From DATBVX01 sp963724625 (GTDB taxonomy: Bacteria; Pseudomonadota; Gammaproteobacteria; Steroidobacterales; Steroidobacteraceae), in contig CAVRVO010000030.1 in assembly GCA_963724625.1 (NCBI GenBank), positions 124,001-188,000 of the forward strand: a DNA stretch of 64,000 bases, read 5' to 3'. The position numbers and the translations under genes were made by a program. The stretch's first letter is position 1. The number at the start of each line of letters is the position of its first letter. The notes under the pieces are model-generated. The model ran no database searches and was not told the origin of the DNA. It saw only the letters and a program-made list of their open reading frames with translations. Positions 8,422 to 17,114 of this stretch are shown one piece after another.

Positions 8422-9249
8422 ATGAGTAACCTGAAGGGCAAGTTGCGCAGCGTGGCGATGAGCGATACCGGGAAGGTCCGCGAGCACAACGAGGACACCA
8501 TCGCCATCGATCCCGATATTGGTCTGTTCGTGCTCGCCGACGGCATGGGTGGCTACAACGCTGGTGAGGTTGCCAGCGGCATTGCGGTCAAGACCATCGT
8601 CAACCTGGTGCGCGAAGCCGTGGCTCGCGAGGATCTGGAGGGCACGGACAAGGACTCGGGTCTCGTGCGCCCGAGCATCATCCTGCGGGATGCGATCTTT
8701 CGTGCCAACAAGATCATTCACCAGACCTCCAAGACTCAGCCGCAGTGCGAGGGAATGGGCACGACCGTCGTCGCATGCCTGTTCTACGACAACAAAGTTT
8801 CGGTGGCCCACGTCGGAGACTCGCGGCTCTACCGCCTGCGTAACGATCGCTTCGAACAGGTCACCATGGATCACTCACTCTTGCAGGAGCTCGTGGATCG
8901 CGGGTTCTATTCCCAGGAAGAAGCGCAGCGCGCCACCAACAAGAACTACGTCACGCGTGCGCTCGGCGTCGAACCGAACGTGGACGTGGAGATCAACGAG
9001 CATCAGGTCTACCGGGGCGATTACTACGTCCTGTGCTCCGACGGTTTGTCGGACATGGTAGAGGATGAAGATATTCACTTAACTATCAATACTTTTAATG
9101 CTAATCTTGATACCGTTGCTAAGCAGCTGACGCAGCTGGCGAACGACAACGGCGGCCGCGATAACGTGTCTGTAGTGATGACGCATGTACTAGACTCGTT
9201 CCCCGCGCGCCGGCGCATGCTAGATAAGATCCTGGGATGGTTCGGCTGA
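8422..9249 (+). CDS. PP2C-family (Stp1-like) protein phosphatase
   Basis: A 275-residue metal-dependent Ser/Thr phosphatase. It shows all PPM motifs: SDTGKVREHNEDT, FVLADGMGGYNAGEVAS, GMGTTVVACLF, VAHVGDSRLYRLR, TMDHSLLQELVDRG, LCSDGLSDMVEDEDI and NGGRDNVSVVM. The metal-binding aspartates are in place. It should reverse phosphorylation by the kinase encoded immediately upstream. Codons 9064-9125 form a sharply AT-rich patch (ATT, TTA, ACT, AAT, TTT, CTT, GCT) in an otherwise GC3-rich gene. The reading frame and the protein motifs stay intact across it. Confidence 0.95.
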   Translation: MSNLKGKLRSVAMSDTGKVREHNEDTIAIDPDIGLFVLADGMGGYNAGEVASGIAVKTIVNLVREAVAREDLEGTDKDSGLVRPSIILRDAIFRANKIIHQTSKTQPQCEGMGTTVVACLFYDNKVSVAHVGDSRLYRLRNDRFEQVTMDHSLLQELVDRGFYSQEEAQRATNKNYVTRALGVEPNVDVEINEHQVYRGDYYVLCSDGLSDMVEDEDIHLTINTFNANLDTVAKQLTQLANDNGGRDNVSVVMTHVLDSFPARRRMLDKILGWFG

Positions 9250-9265
9250 CGGACGAGGCAAACGC

Positions 9266-9982
9266 ATGGCAAGGCTAGTGCTGAGCCTGGACGGTCAAGT
9301 CCTGGCGGAATACAACATGAACAAGGAGCGTTACACGATCGGCCGCCTGCCGGACAATGACATTCGCATCGACAATCCCGCGGTCAGTGGGCACCACTCA
9401 CTGATCATCAATATCCTCAACGATTCATTCCTCGAGGATCTGAACAGCACCAACGGCACCTACGTCAACGGCAAGCTCATCAAGAAACACGCCCTGCAAC
9501 ACGGCGATGTGATCACCGTCGGCCACCACCAGCTGCGGTTCGTCGATCAGCAGGAAACCGACGCCGAGCAGGACGAGTTCGAAAAGACGATGGTGATCCA
9601 GCCGAGCTCACAGGGTGAGGACAAGCTGCGCAAGATCGCAGCGTCCGTCGACCAGGCTGCGGCCAAGGCGGCGCCAACAGCCAGACCGAGTGGCGATCAA
9701 CCGGTCGCGCTGCCCAAGGCAAAGCTGCAGGTGCTGAGCGGTGCCTTCGCCGGACGCGAGCTCGAGCTCACGAAGGCGCTGACGACACTGGGTCGTCCCG
9801 GTGTTCAGGTCGCCGCGATCACGCGCCGCGCTGAAGGGTACTTCATCGTGCACGTCGACAGCGGCAAGGAAGGCGACTTCCCGCTCGTCAACGGCGCGGC
9901 GATCGGACCGCAGGCACGACGTCTGCGCGACAACGATGTGATCCAGCTCGCGGGCGTCAAGATGGGGTTCTTCGAGAACTGA
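9266..9982 (+). CDS. FHA-domain signalling protein (two FHA-like domains)
   Basis: A 238-residue cytosolic protein. The N-terminal half is a canonical forkhead-associated domain (YTIGRLPDNDIRIDNPAVSG, HHSLI, LEDLNSTNGTYVNGKLI), which binds phosphothreonine peptides. A linker holds FEKTMVIQPSS, whose threonine is a plausible phosphorylation target for the kinase two genes upstream, by analogy to GarA/OdhI-type switches (inference). The C-terminal part (LQVLSGAFAGRELEL, LGRPGVQVAAITRRAEGYFIV, NDVIQLAGVKMGFFE) looks like a second, degenerate FHA fold. Its stop abuts the alr stop in a convergent arrangement with no intervening bases. Confidence 0.92.
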   Translation: MARLVLSLDGQVLAEYNMNKERYTIGRLPDNDIRIDNPAVSGHHSLIINILNDSFLEDLNSTNGTYVNGKLIKKHALQHGDVITVGHHQLRFVDQQETDAEQDEFEKTMVIQPSSQGEDKLRKIAASVDQAAAKAAPTARPSGDQPVALPKAKLQVLSGAFAGRELELTKALTTLGRPGVQVAAITRRAEGYFIVHVDSGKEGDFPLVNGAAIGPQARRLRDNDVIQLAGVKMGFFEN

Positions 9983-11059
9983 TCACTTCAGCTCCAGCGC
10001 GACGCGCTGGCTGACTCCGCACAGCAATTCGTATGGCACCGTGTCAGCGCACGGTGCCACCAATTCCGCGGGCAATCCCTCGCCCCACAGCACCACTGGA
10101 TCGCCAACGCTGACGGGTGGCAGGTCGGTCACATCGACACCAATCATGTCCATCGATACGCGTCCGGCAATCGGTGCACGCTTGCCATTGACCAGCACCG
10201 GCGTGCCGTTCCCGATGTGACGCGGATAACCGTCGCCGTAGCCGACGGCCACCACCGCCAGCTGGGTCGCGCGCTGTGCGATCCAGTTACCGCCATAACC
10301 CACACGCTCGCGAGTCAGTACACGCCGCACCGCAATCACCGTGCTGTACAGGGTCATTGCGGGCAACAGGCCGAATTCGGCTGCAGTGCGACCGGCGATC
10401 GGCGACACGCCATACAACATCAGCCCCGGCCGTACCCAGTCGACGTGACTCGCCGGCCATCCCAGGATCGCCGCCGAATTGGCGATGCTCCGCTCTGCAG
10501 GGAGTCCGGCGACTGCATTCTCGAACACCTCGAGCTGGGCGCGAGTTGCCGTGTCGTTGCGCAGGTCAGCGCTTGCGAGGTGCGTCAGCACGCGCACGCG
10601 TGGCGCAACTGCGGAGCATGAAGCGAGCGTCGCGTAGGCTGCGGGAAAGTCTTCGATGCGAAAACCGAGGCGGTTCATGCCGGAATCGATCTTCACCCAC
10701 ACGCCGAATCGGTGCGTGGACCGCGCGCTCTTGAGCAATGCCACCTGCTCCTGGTTGTGCACTACGAGCTCGAAATCCTGCTGGGCTGCTTCGAGAAACT
10801 GACCTGCATTGAATACGCCTTCGAGCAGCACGATCGGCGCACGGACGCCGGCACTGCGCAGCGCGATCCCCTCCTCCAGCCGCGCTACGGCGAAGGCATC
10901 CGCATCCGCGAGAGCCAGGGCGGTCGGAACAAGTCCATGACCGTAAGCGTTGGCCTTGACCACGGCCATGACACGTGCCGTGGGCGCGTGACGTCGGACG
11001 GCCGCCAAGTTGGATTGCAACGCGCGCGTGTCGATCACCGCGCGTACCAGCCTCGTCAC
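9983..11059 (-). CDS. alr: alanine racemase
   Basis: A 358-residue fold-III PLP enzyme that interconverts L- and D-alanine for peptidoglycan. The PLP lysine lies in VMAVVKANAYGHG (near residue 34) and the catalytic tyrosine in RERVGYGGNWIA. HLASADLRND, RPGLMLYGVSPIAG and GRVSMDMIGVDVTDLP are also present. Its ATG overlaps the dnaB stop (ATGA, 11056-11059), which suggests translational coupling. Length and motifs are normal. Confidence 0.96.
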   Translation of the reverse strand: MTRLVRAVIDTRALQSNLAAVRRHAPTARVMAVVKANAYGHGLVPTALALADADAFAVARLEEGIALRSAGVRAPIVLLEGVFNAGQFLEAAQQDFELVVHNQEQVALLKSARSTHRFGVWVKIDSGMNRLGFRIEDFPAAYATLASCSAVAPRVRVLTHLASADLRNDTATRAQLEVFENAVAGLPAERSIANSAAILGWPASHVDWVRPGLMLYGVSPIAGRTAAEFGLLPAMTLYSTVIAVRRVLTRERVGYGGNWIAQRATQLAVVAVGYGDGYPRHIGNGTPVLVNGKRAPIAGRVSMDMIGVDVTDLPPVSVGDPVVLWGEGLPAELVAPCADTVPYELLCGVSQRVALELK

Positions 11060-12450
11060 CTCACGATCCCTTCGCCGTAGGATTCCGGTGCATACGTGTC
11101 GAAGCGCGTGTACGCACCGCGGAAGGTGAGTTGAACCTCACCGGTCGGGCCGTTGCGCTGCTTGGCAATGATGATGTCGGCGATGCCCTTGCGCGGTGTG
11201 GCCGACTCGTAAACCTCTTCACGATAGATCAGCAGGATCACGTCGCTATCCTGCTCGATCGCGCCGCTCTCACGCAGGTCCGACATCACGGGTCGCTTTT
11301 CGACGCGCTGCTCGACGCCGCGGTTGAGCTGCGAAAGCGCCACTACTGGTACGTTGAGCTCACGCGCCAGCGCCTTGAGGCCACGCGAAATCTCCGAGAT
11401 CTCCGTGGCGCGATTTTCCTTGGTGCCCGGCACCTGCATCAGCTGCAGATAATCCACCACCACCAGGCCCAGATTGTGCTCACGCTTCAGCCGCCGCGCA
11501 CGGGCCCGCAACTCGGTCGGAGTGAGGGATGGCGTCTCGTCGATGAAGATCGGCGCCTGCGAGAGCTGAGTCATTGCGGTGTCGATGCGCGGCCAATCCT
11601 CTTCCGCGAGTCTGCCGGTGCGCAGACTCGACTGGTCGATACGTCCGAGCGAGGAGATCATGCGCAGCGTCACCTGCTCGGCCGACATTTCCATGCTGAA
11701 GACTGCCGAAGCGATCTTGTGTCCGAGTGCGGCGTTTTCCGCGATGTTCACCGCGAGCGTCGTCTTACCCATGGAAGGACGGCCGGCAATGATGATGAGG
11801 TCGCCGCGCTGCAGGCCACCCGTGAGCTGATCGAGTGCGCTGTAGCCGGTCGGCACGCCACGCAGCTCATTGGGGTTGCGATACAGGTGATCGATGCGAT
11901 CCACCACCGACGAAAGGATGTTGCTGACTTTGACCAGCCCGCTGCGCCCGCGTGAGCCGGCCTCGGCGATTTCGAACACGCGCCGCTCGGCCTCGTCCAC
12001 GAGATCCCGCGCATTGCGACCGTCGGTGTTGAAGGCACCGGCAGCGATGCTGGTGCCGACGTCGATCATGCGCCTGAGCAGCGCCCGCTCGCGCACAATC
12101 TCGGCGTAGGCGCGAATGTTCGCAGCACTGGGAGTGTCGCGGGCGAGCGTGCCGAGGTAGGCAAGTCCGCCGACATCTTCGATCTGAGCGTGCCGTTCCA
12201 GGTACTCCGACAAGGTGAGGACGTCGATCGGCTGGTTGGCGCCCGCGACAGCCGCGGCGGCGTTGTAGATCAAGCGGTGATCGGGGCGGTAAAAGTCTTC
12301 CGCCGTCAGCACGTCGGCGACCGCGTCCCACGCGGATGGTTCGAGCATCAGCCCGCCCAGCAGCGCTTGCTCGGCTTCGATGGAATGCGGCGGGATCCGC
12401 AGCGAATCGGTGATCACTGCGGGTCCTTGTTGGGGCTTGGTCACGGCCAT
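11056..12450 (-). CDS. dnaB: replicative DNA helicase DnaB
   Basis: A 464-residue hexameric helicase of the replication fork. The N-terminal collar domain (PPHSIEAEQALLGGLMLEPSAWD) is followed by the RecA-like motor: Walker A IIAGRPSMGKTTLAVN, FSMEMSAEQVTLRM, LVVVDYLQLMQ, ALSQLNRGVEQR and SDLRESGAIEQDSDVILLIYR. No intein or insertion interrupts it. It is downstream of rplI (42-bp gap) and coupled to alr, as in many gammaproteobacteria. Confidence 0.97.
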   Translation of the reverse strand: MAVTKPQQGPAVITDSLRIPPHSIEAEQALLGGLMLEPSAWDAVADVLTAEDFYRPDHRLIYNAAAAVAGANQPIDVLTLSEYLERHAQIEDVGGLAYLGTLARDTPSAANIRAYAEIVRERALLRRMIDVGTSIAAGAFNTDGRNARDLVDEAERRVFEIAEAGSRGRSGLVKVSNILSSVVDRIDHLYRNPNELRGVPTGYSALDQLTGGLQRGDLIIIAGRPSMGKTTLAVNIAENAALGHKIASAVFSMEMSAEQVTLRMISSLGRIDQSSLRTGRLAEEDWPRIDTAMTQLSQAPIFIDETPSLTPTELRARARRLKREHNLGLVVVDYLQLMQVPGTKENRATEISEISRGLKALARELNVPVVALSQLNRGVEQRVEKRPVMSDLRESGAIEQDSDVILLIYREEVYESATPRKGIADIIIAKQRNGPTGEVQLTFRGAYTRFDTYAPESYGEGIVR

Positions 12451-12492
12451 GGACGGCGTGCCGGCGTGCTCAGTAGGGGCTTCGGCCCGAGC

Positions 12493-12942
12493 TTACTCTT
12501 CGGCGACGATCGTGACTGGCAGAGAAAATTCCACGTCCGTGTGCAAATGCAGGAGCACGCTGTGCTCACCCACCGCCCGGATCGGGCCGCCCGGCAGGCG
12601 CACCTCGCTGCGCTCAATCTCGAAACCCGCTGCGGTGACCGCCTCGGCGATGTCGGCGGTACCAACTGAGCCGAAGAGTTTGCCTTCGCTGCCCGCCTTC
12701 GCGGTGATGCGGAGCTTGAAATCCTGCAATGCGACCGCGCGCTGCTGCGCCGCCTGGAGGCTGTCCTGCGCCTTGCGCTCCAGCTCGGCGCGGCGCGCCT
12801 CGAAGCGCGCCACGTTCTCAGCAGTCGCCATGGTCGCCTTGCCTTGCGGCAACAGGAAATTGCGCGCGTAGCCGGGCTTCACTTTTACGCGATCGCCGAT
12901 GCCGCCCAGATTGGCGACTTTCTCAAGGAGAATGACGTCCAC
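12493..12942 (-). CDS. rplI: 50S ribosomal protein L9
   Basis: A 149-residue L9 with the signature N-terminal domain MDVILLEKVANLGGIGDRV, KPGYARNFLLPQGKA, the long connecting helix (about residues 40-75) and a C-terminal rRNA-binding domain (KLFGSVGTADIAEAV, HTDVEFSLPVTIVAEE). It lies 10 bp downstream of rpsR in the S6-S18-L9 operon. Confidence 0.97.
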   Translation of the reverse strand: MDVILLEKVANLGGIGDRVKVKPGYARNFLLPQGKATMATAENVARFEARRAELERKAQDSLQAAQQRAVALQDFKLRITAKAGSEGKLFGSVGTADIAEAVTAAGFEIERSEVRLPGGPIRAVGEHSVLLHLHTDVEFSLPVTIVAEE

Positions 12943-12952
12943 GCTTGAGCCC

Positions 12953-13177
12953 TCAGTGCTGGTCGGTGTACGGGAGCAGTGCCAGATAACGCGCGCGCTT
13001 CACCGCGAGGGCGAGCTGGCGCTGGTAGTGCGACTTGGTGCCCGTGATACGGCTCGGCACGATCTTGCCCGTTTCGGTGACGTAGCTCTTCAGAGTCGCC
13101 AGGTCCTTGTAATCGATCCGCTTCACGCCCTCGGCGGTGAAGCGACAGAATTTCTTGCGTCGGAAGAATCTCGACAT
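12953..13177 (-). CDS. rpsR: 30S ribosomal protein S18
   Basis: A 74-residue S18 reading SRFFRRKKFCRFTAEGVKRI, then DYKDLATLKSYVTETGKIVP, SRITGTKSHYQRQLALAVKR and ARYLALLPYTDQH. It has one cysteine near the N-terminus. S18 forms a heterodimer with S6, encoded 32 bp upstream. No priB-like gene lies between rpsF and rpsR, unlike enterobacteria. Confidence 0.97.
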   Translation of the reverse strand: MSRFFRRKKFCRFTAEGVKRIDYKDLATLKSYVTETGKIVPSRITGTKSHYQRQLALAVKRARYLALLPYTDQH

Positions 13178-13209
13178 GGTGGATCCTCGAATTCGTGTGT
13201 CAGCGCCGA

Positions 13210-13620
13210 TCAGCGGGCCGCGTCACGCGGCAGGTCATCGTCGTCATCGCGATCGCCCCCGAGTGGGCCATCATCGCGCGGGCCGCGACCTTCGGACTCC
13301 TCGGGTGCACGTGCCATGGGTGAAGGCTCGGTGATCGCGCTGTCTTCCTTGATCACGAGATGACGCAGAACGGCGTCGCTGAAGCGGAACGCGCCGGTGA
13401 GTTCGTCGAGGGTCTTCTGATCGCACTCGATGTTCATCAACACGTAGTGCGCCTTGTGAACCTTCGCGATCGGGAAGCTGAGCTGGCGGCGACCCCAGTC
13501 TTCGAGTCGATGGATGGTGCCGCTGCCGTTGGCGATCATGCCCTTGTAGCGCTCGAGCATGGCGGGAACCTGCTCGCTCTGGTCAGGGTGGACCAGAAAC
13601 ACGATCTCGTAATGTCGCAT
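13210..13620 (-). CDS. rpsF: 30S ribosomal protein S6 with acidic C-terminal tail
   Basis: A 136-residue S6. The core (MRHYEIVFLVHPDQSEQVP, IHRLEDWGRRQLSFPIAKVH, KAHYVLMNIECDQKTLDEL, FRFSDAVLRHLVIK) is standard. From about residue 103 there is a charged, low-complexity tail rich in Asp, Glu, Arg and Gly that includes five consecutive aspartates. Acidic tails occur in S6 of several proteobacteria, and in E. coli RimK adds glutamates there. The 140-bp leader upstream (13621-13760) may hold an S6:S18 autoregulatory RNA structure, which I could not confirm by eye. Confidence 0.95.
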   Translation of the reverse strand: MRHYEIVFLVHPDQSEQVPAMLERYKGMIANGSGTIHRLEDWGRRQLSFPIAKVHKAHYVLMNIECDQKTLDELTGAFRFSDAVLRHLVIKEDSAITEPSPMARAPEESEGRGPRDDGPLGGDRDDDDDLPRDAAR

Positions 13621-13760
13621 CTCATCTCCTTGTGGGTAATGCCGCCCGGGACGCGAAAGCCCTGGTGCGGCAAGGAGTTAGGTTTTGCATCACCCGGGCC
13701 AGTCCCGGACGAAGGGCGCGAAGGATACTGAAGGCTCCGAGCGGTGGCAAGCAAGGAGGC

Positions 13761-14519
13761 TCAGGTCCCGGCATTCCCGCCGGACCTTTGCCGGACTGCC
13801 TCGTACAGGATCATGCCGGTCGCGACCGAGACGTTGAGGCTTTCGATGGCTCCCGCCATCGGCAGACTCACGAGCACGTCGCAGGACTCGCGGGTTAGCC
13901 GTCTGAGCCCCTCGCCCTCGCCTCCCAGCACGATTCCGACCGGGCCAGTAAGTTCGGCATCGTAGGAGCGTTGCTGCGCGTCGGCAGCAGCTCCAAGCAG
14001 CCAGATGCCTTGTTCCTTGAGCGCGCGCATGGTGCGCGCCAGGTTAGTTACCGCGACAAGCGGCACGGTCTCAGCGGCGCCCGCAGCCACTTTGCGCACG
14101 GTAGCGTTGAGGCCGACCGCTCGGTCCCGCGGCACGATCACGGCGTGCGCGCCGCAAGCATCCGCCGTGCGCAGGCACGCGCCCAGATTGTGCGGATCCT
14201 GAACACCGTCGAGCAGCAGGAGCAAAGCCGGTTCCTGCACCGTCGTGAGGTAGTCCTGAAGATGCGCGTCGTTCCAGGGTGCGGAAGGGACGACCGCGGC
14301 AACCACGCCCTGGTGGCTCGCCGTCGCCGTCATCGTGTCGAGAGTGCGCGCCTCAGCCGTCTGAACTGCAATCCCCGCTCGCCCTGCCAATGTGATGATT
14401 TGCGTTGCACGCGCATCGTCGCGGCCCTTCTGCATCCAGACCTGGCGAACCCGTTCGGGGTGACGCTGCAGGAGCCAGCGCACCGCGTGCAGTCCGTGAA
14501 CCAGTGCCTGCTCAGCCAT
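13761..14519 (-). CDS. rlmB: 23S rRNA (guanosine-2'-O-)-methyltransferase RlmB
   Basis: A 252-residue SpoU-family enzyme that methylates G2251 of 23S rRNA. The start at 14519 (MAEQALVHGLHAVRWLLQRH) matches the family; the frame is open to 14636 but the extension overlaps rnr. SpoU motifs: DPHNLGACLRTADACGAHAVI, then GIVLGGEGEGLRRL and SLPMAGAIESLNVSVATGM, the last forming the trefoil knot. It begins 7 bp after the rnr stop, the classic rnr-rlmB pair. Confidence 0.95.
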   Translation of the reverse strand: MAEQALVHGLHAVRWLLQRHPERVRQVWMQKGRDDARATQIITLAGRAGIAVQTAEARTLDTMTATASHQGVVAAVVPSAPWNDAHLQDYLTTVQEPALLLLLDGVQDPHNLGACLRTADACGAHAVIVPRDRAVGLNATVRKVAAGAAETVPLVAVTNLARTMRALKEQGIWLLGAAADAQQRSYDAELTGPVGIVLGGEGEGLRRLTRESCDVLVSLPMAGAIESLNVSVATGMILYEAVRQRSGGNAGT

Positions 14520-14526
14520 CTGGGAC

Positions 14527-16806
14527 TCAATCCCTGCGTCGGCTGCGCGATCGACCTGATCTCGGCAGTTGCGCACGTGAGCCGCCGGGTGACTCGGTGG
14601 CGATTTCGAAGTCCAGCCGCCGCTCACGCATATCAACTCGAGTCAACCGCACCGCAACGCGCATGCCGAGCTGATACATGCGGCGCGTGCGTTTGCCGCT
14701 CCAGGCACAGCGCGCCGCATCGAAGACGAAATAGTCACCGTGCAAAGCAGACACATGCACCAGGCCGTCCACCTGCAGGTTCACGAGTTGCACGAAGAGG
14801 CCGAATTCCACGACACCGCTGATGACCGCTTCGAACTCATCGCCGACATGCGCGCGCATGAAGTCACACTTGAGATACGCCATCACGTCGCGGGAGGCAT
14901 CGTCGGCGCGACGCTCGCGCGTGGAGCAATCGCGCCCGAGTTGCTCCATCGCTGCGAGTGAGTAACCGAAGTTCTCGCGCGTGCCGCCTCCGAGTGCGTG
15001 CCGGATCGCCCGGTGCACCAGCAGGTCGGGATAGCGACGAATCGGCGAGGTGAAGTGCGCGTATTCCTCGAGACCCAGCCCGAAGTGACCGATGTTGGTG
15101 GGCTGGTAAACGGCCTGGGGAAGCGAGCGGATCAGCAGGCTTTCGATGAACGCGGCGTCGGGGCGCCCGGCAATCAGCGCAGTGACCTGCCGCAGCTCCC
15201 GTGTGCCGATGCGTTCCGGGAACCGCACGCCGATCCCGAGCGCTCGCAATATGCGCTGCAACTCCGTGACCTTGCGCGGTTCGGGCTCACCGTGCACGCG
15301 GTAGAGCGTGGGGAGCTTGCGCCGCTTCAGGAATCGCGCCGCTTCGATGTTGGCCGCGATCATGCATTCTTCGATCAGACGGTGCGCGTCGTTACGAGCG
15401 TGCACGTCGAGCGCCGCAACGGTGCCGTCCGGCGCAATGCGCACCTTGATCTCCGGGGCGTCGAAATCGAGAGCGCCGCGCCGCTCGCGGGCCTGGCGCA
15501 GCGCCTGGTAAAGCCCATGAAGATTGCGCAACTGAGGCACGAGGTGCGCGTAGTCGCGTTCGAGCTGTGCATCTCCCCCCAACAGGATCGCGGCCACTTG
15601 AGTGTAAGTGAGACGAGCCGCCGAATGGATAACCGCTGCACTGAATTGCGCCTTCGAAACCTCTCCGTCCTCATTCACGCGCATGTCGCAGGCGAGCACC
15701 AGGCGGTCGACCTGCGGCTTGAGCGAACAGAGCTCGTTCGACAGCGCCTCGGGCAGCATGGGCAGCACCCGGTCCGGGAAGTAGACCGAGGTGGCGCGAC
15801 TCTGCGCTTCCACGTCCAGCGCGCCACCTTGCTTGACGTAGTGGCTGACATCTGCGATGGCGACGATCAGGCGCCAACCGCGACGTTGCGGCTCACAGTA
15901 GACCGCGTCGTCGAAGTCGCGGGCATCCTCGCCATCGATGGTGACGATCGGCAACTCGCGCAGATCCAGCCGGTCCGCGACATCGCTGCTGCGTACGTTG
16001 CCGCCCCACGCCCGTGCTTCACGCTCTGCTTCTCGCGGCCACGAAACAGGCAAGCCATGCGCGACGATGGCGAGCTCTGCGGCTATGTCAGCCGAGCGAC
16101 GGGCATCGAGTACACGCAGCACCTGCCCGACGGCTGCGGCCGTGCGTGTGGGCGCCTCGACAATCCTCGCCACGACCAGATCGCCATGCTTGGCCGCGCC
16201 GCGCGCGGCATTGGGAATCAAGACACGATCGCGCAGACGCGGGTTGTCGGGAATCACATACCCCACGTCCCCTGTGTCCTCGAACCTTCCGGCGACTTCG
16301 TGCGTGCCGCGCTCGAGCACTTCGAGCACAGCGCCCGAGCGCCTGTCCTTGCCATCATCTTCGATGACGCGCACGCGCAGGCGATCGCCATGCATCACAC
16401 CGGCCATCTGGCGCGCCTCGAGATGTATGTCGCTGGAACCATCTTCGGGCCTGAACCAACCGTAGCCGTCACGATGCGCAGTCACACGCCCCTCGAGCGT
16501 GCCCAGATCCCGGCTGACACCGAAGCGGGATTGGCGATCGCGCTTGAGCTCCCCGTCCCGCGCCATCGCGCTAAGACGACTCTCGAGCGCGCGGATCAAT
16601 GCGGGCTTGCGCAGGCCAAGGCGTTTGGCGAGCCCGTGGGCATCGAGCGGTTTCTCGAGCTGATGCAGTTCATGGAGAATCAGCTCCCGGCTGGGTATCG
16701 GCTCAGCGTAGCGCTCACTCTCGCTGGCGAATTGCGGGTCACGCTCATGCCACTCGGCGGCGCGAGCGGTTTTGCGGCGATTGCGGTACTTGGACAGACG
16801 TGGCAT
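14527..16806 (-). CDS. rnr: ribonuclease R
   Basis: A 759-residue RNase II-family 3'-5' exoribonuclease able to degrade structured RNA. An N-terminal winged helix (SRELILHELHQLEKPLDAHG) is followed by cold-shock domains (GTLEGRVTAHRDGYGWFRPE) and the RNB catalytic domain (LPIVTIDGEDARDFDDAVYC with its aspartate cluster, TSVYFPDRVLPMLPEALSNE, YAHFTSPIRRYPDLLVHRAI). The S1 domain reads VISGVVEFGLFVQLVNLQVD. The tail is short and basic (GRSRSRRRD). It leads the rnr-rlmB unit and is 115 bp from the divergent tRNA-Leu. Confidence 0.97.
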   Translation of the reverse strand: MPRLSKYRNRRKTARAAEWHERDPQFASESERYAEPIPSRELILHELHQLEKPLDAHGLAKRLGLRKPALIRALESRLSAMARDGELKRDRQSRFGVSRDLGTLEGRVTAHRDGYGWFRPEDGSSDIHLEARQMAGVMHGDRLRVRVIEDDGKDRRSGAVLEVLERGTHEVAGRFEDTGDVGYVIPDNPRLRDRVLIPNAARGAAKHGDLVVARIVEAPTRTAAAVGQVLRVLDARRSADIAAELAIVAHGLPVSWPREAEREARAWGGNVRSSDVADRLDLRELPIVTIDGEDARDFDDAVYCEPQRRGWRLIVAIADVSHYVKQGGALDVEAQSRATSVYFPDRVLPMLPEALSNELCSLKPQVDRLVLACDMRVNEDGEVSKAQFSAAVIHSAARLTYTQVAAILLGGDAQLERDYAHLVPQLRNLHGLYQALRQARERRGALDFDAPEIKVRIAPDGTVAALDVHARNDAHRLIEECMIAANIEAARFLKRRKLPTLYRVHGEPEPRKVTELQRILRALGIGVRFPERIGTRELRQVTALIAGRPDAAFIESLLIRSLPQAVYQPTNIGHFGLGLEEYAHFTSPIRRYPDLLVHRAIRHALGGGTRENFGYSLAAMEQLGRDCSTRERRADDASRDVMAYLKCDFMRAHVGDEFEAVISGVVEFGLFVQLVNLQVDGLVHVSALHGDYFVFDAARCAWSGKRTRRMYQLGMRVAVRLTRVDMRERRLDFEIATESPGGSRAQLPRSGRSRSRRRD

Positions 16807-16850
16807 TGGTTTGATGTTTGAGAGCTGTTATTCGCGCGCAGTGCGGTGAT

Positions 16851-16879
16851 TTGACAAGGCAAAACGCCGTGCGTAAAGT
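16851..16879 (+). promoter_or_regulatory. sigma-70 promoter of tRNA-Leu
   Basis: A perfect -35 TTGACA at 16851-16856, a 17-base spacer and -10 TAAAGT at 16874-16879, 42 bp upstream of the tRNA-Leu gene. This is the best consensus -35 in the window. It fits a strong stable-RNA promoter. Confidence 0.7.
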
Positions 16880-16921
16880 GCGGCGCCTTCTCAGGGAGCC
16901 GGCTCTCGCGGCGCTCCCAAT

Positions 16922-17006
16922 GCCCAGGTGGCGGAACTGGTAGACGCGCTGGTTTCAGGTACCAGTGGAGCGATCCGTGGAGGTTCGAGTCCTCTCCTGG
17001 GCACCA
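16922..17006 (+). tRNA. tRNA-Leu (CAG)
   Basis: An 85-nt gene with acceptor arms GCCCAGG and CCTGGGC, an encoded CCA at 17004-17006, and a D arm containing GGCGGAACTGGTAGACGC. The anticodon stem CTGGT/ACCAG encloses the loop TTCAGGT, so the anticodon is CAG. A long variable arm typical of leucine tRNAs precedes the T arm GAGGTTCGAGTCCTC. It is the only plus-strand gene between about 10 and 30 kb. Confidence 0.96.
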
Positions 17007-17114
17007 TCTCTTCCCAAGTTTCGTTCGATCCCATTCCCCGTTGGGGCCATCCTCTCCACAGCACGTCGAGCGCGACTCCCTTCGGCTCGCGCGCGGCGCA
17101 GGGTAGCACACGCC

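Noticed and set aside
7485..9982. Part of a type VI secretion cluster
   Set aside because: Only the kinase, phosphatase and FHA genes are present; flanking genes are radA and alr, and the kinase lacks the PpkA membrane and VWA parts.
13621..13760. An S6:S18-binding autoregulatory leader before rpsF
   Set aside because: The leader has GC-rich inverted segments and CCG triplets, but I could not fold it into the described motif by eye; covariance-model scoring would decide.
14998..16821. Plus-strand 607-codon frame opposite rnr, and a similar one at 18637-20460 opposite purA and hflC
   Set aside because: Both are shadows of conserved minus-strand genes.
17036..17046. CCCC-GTT-GGGG as a terminator for tRNA-Leu
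   Set aside because: A 4-bp stem without a T tract is too weak to call.
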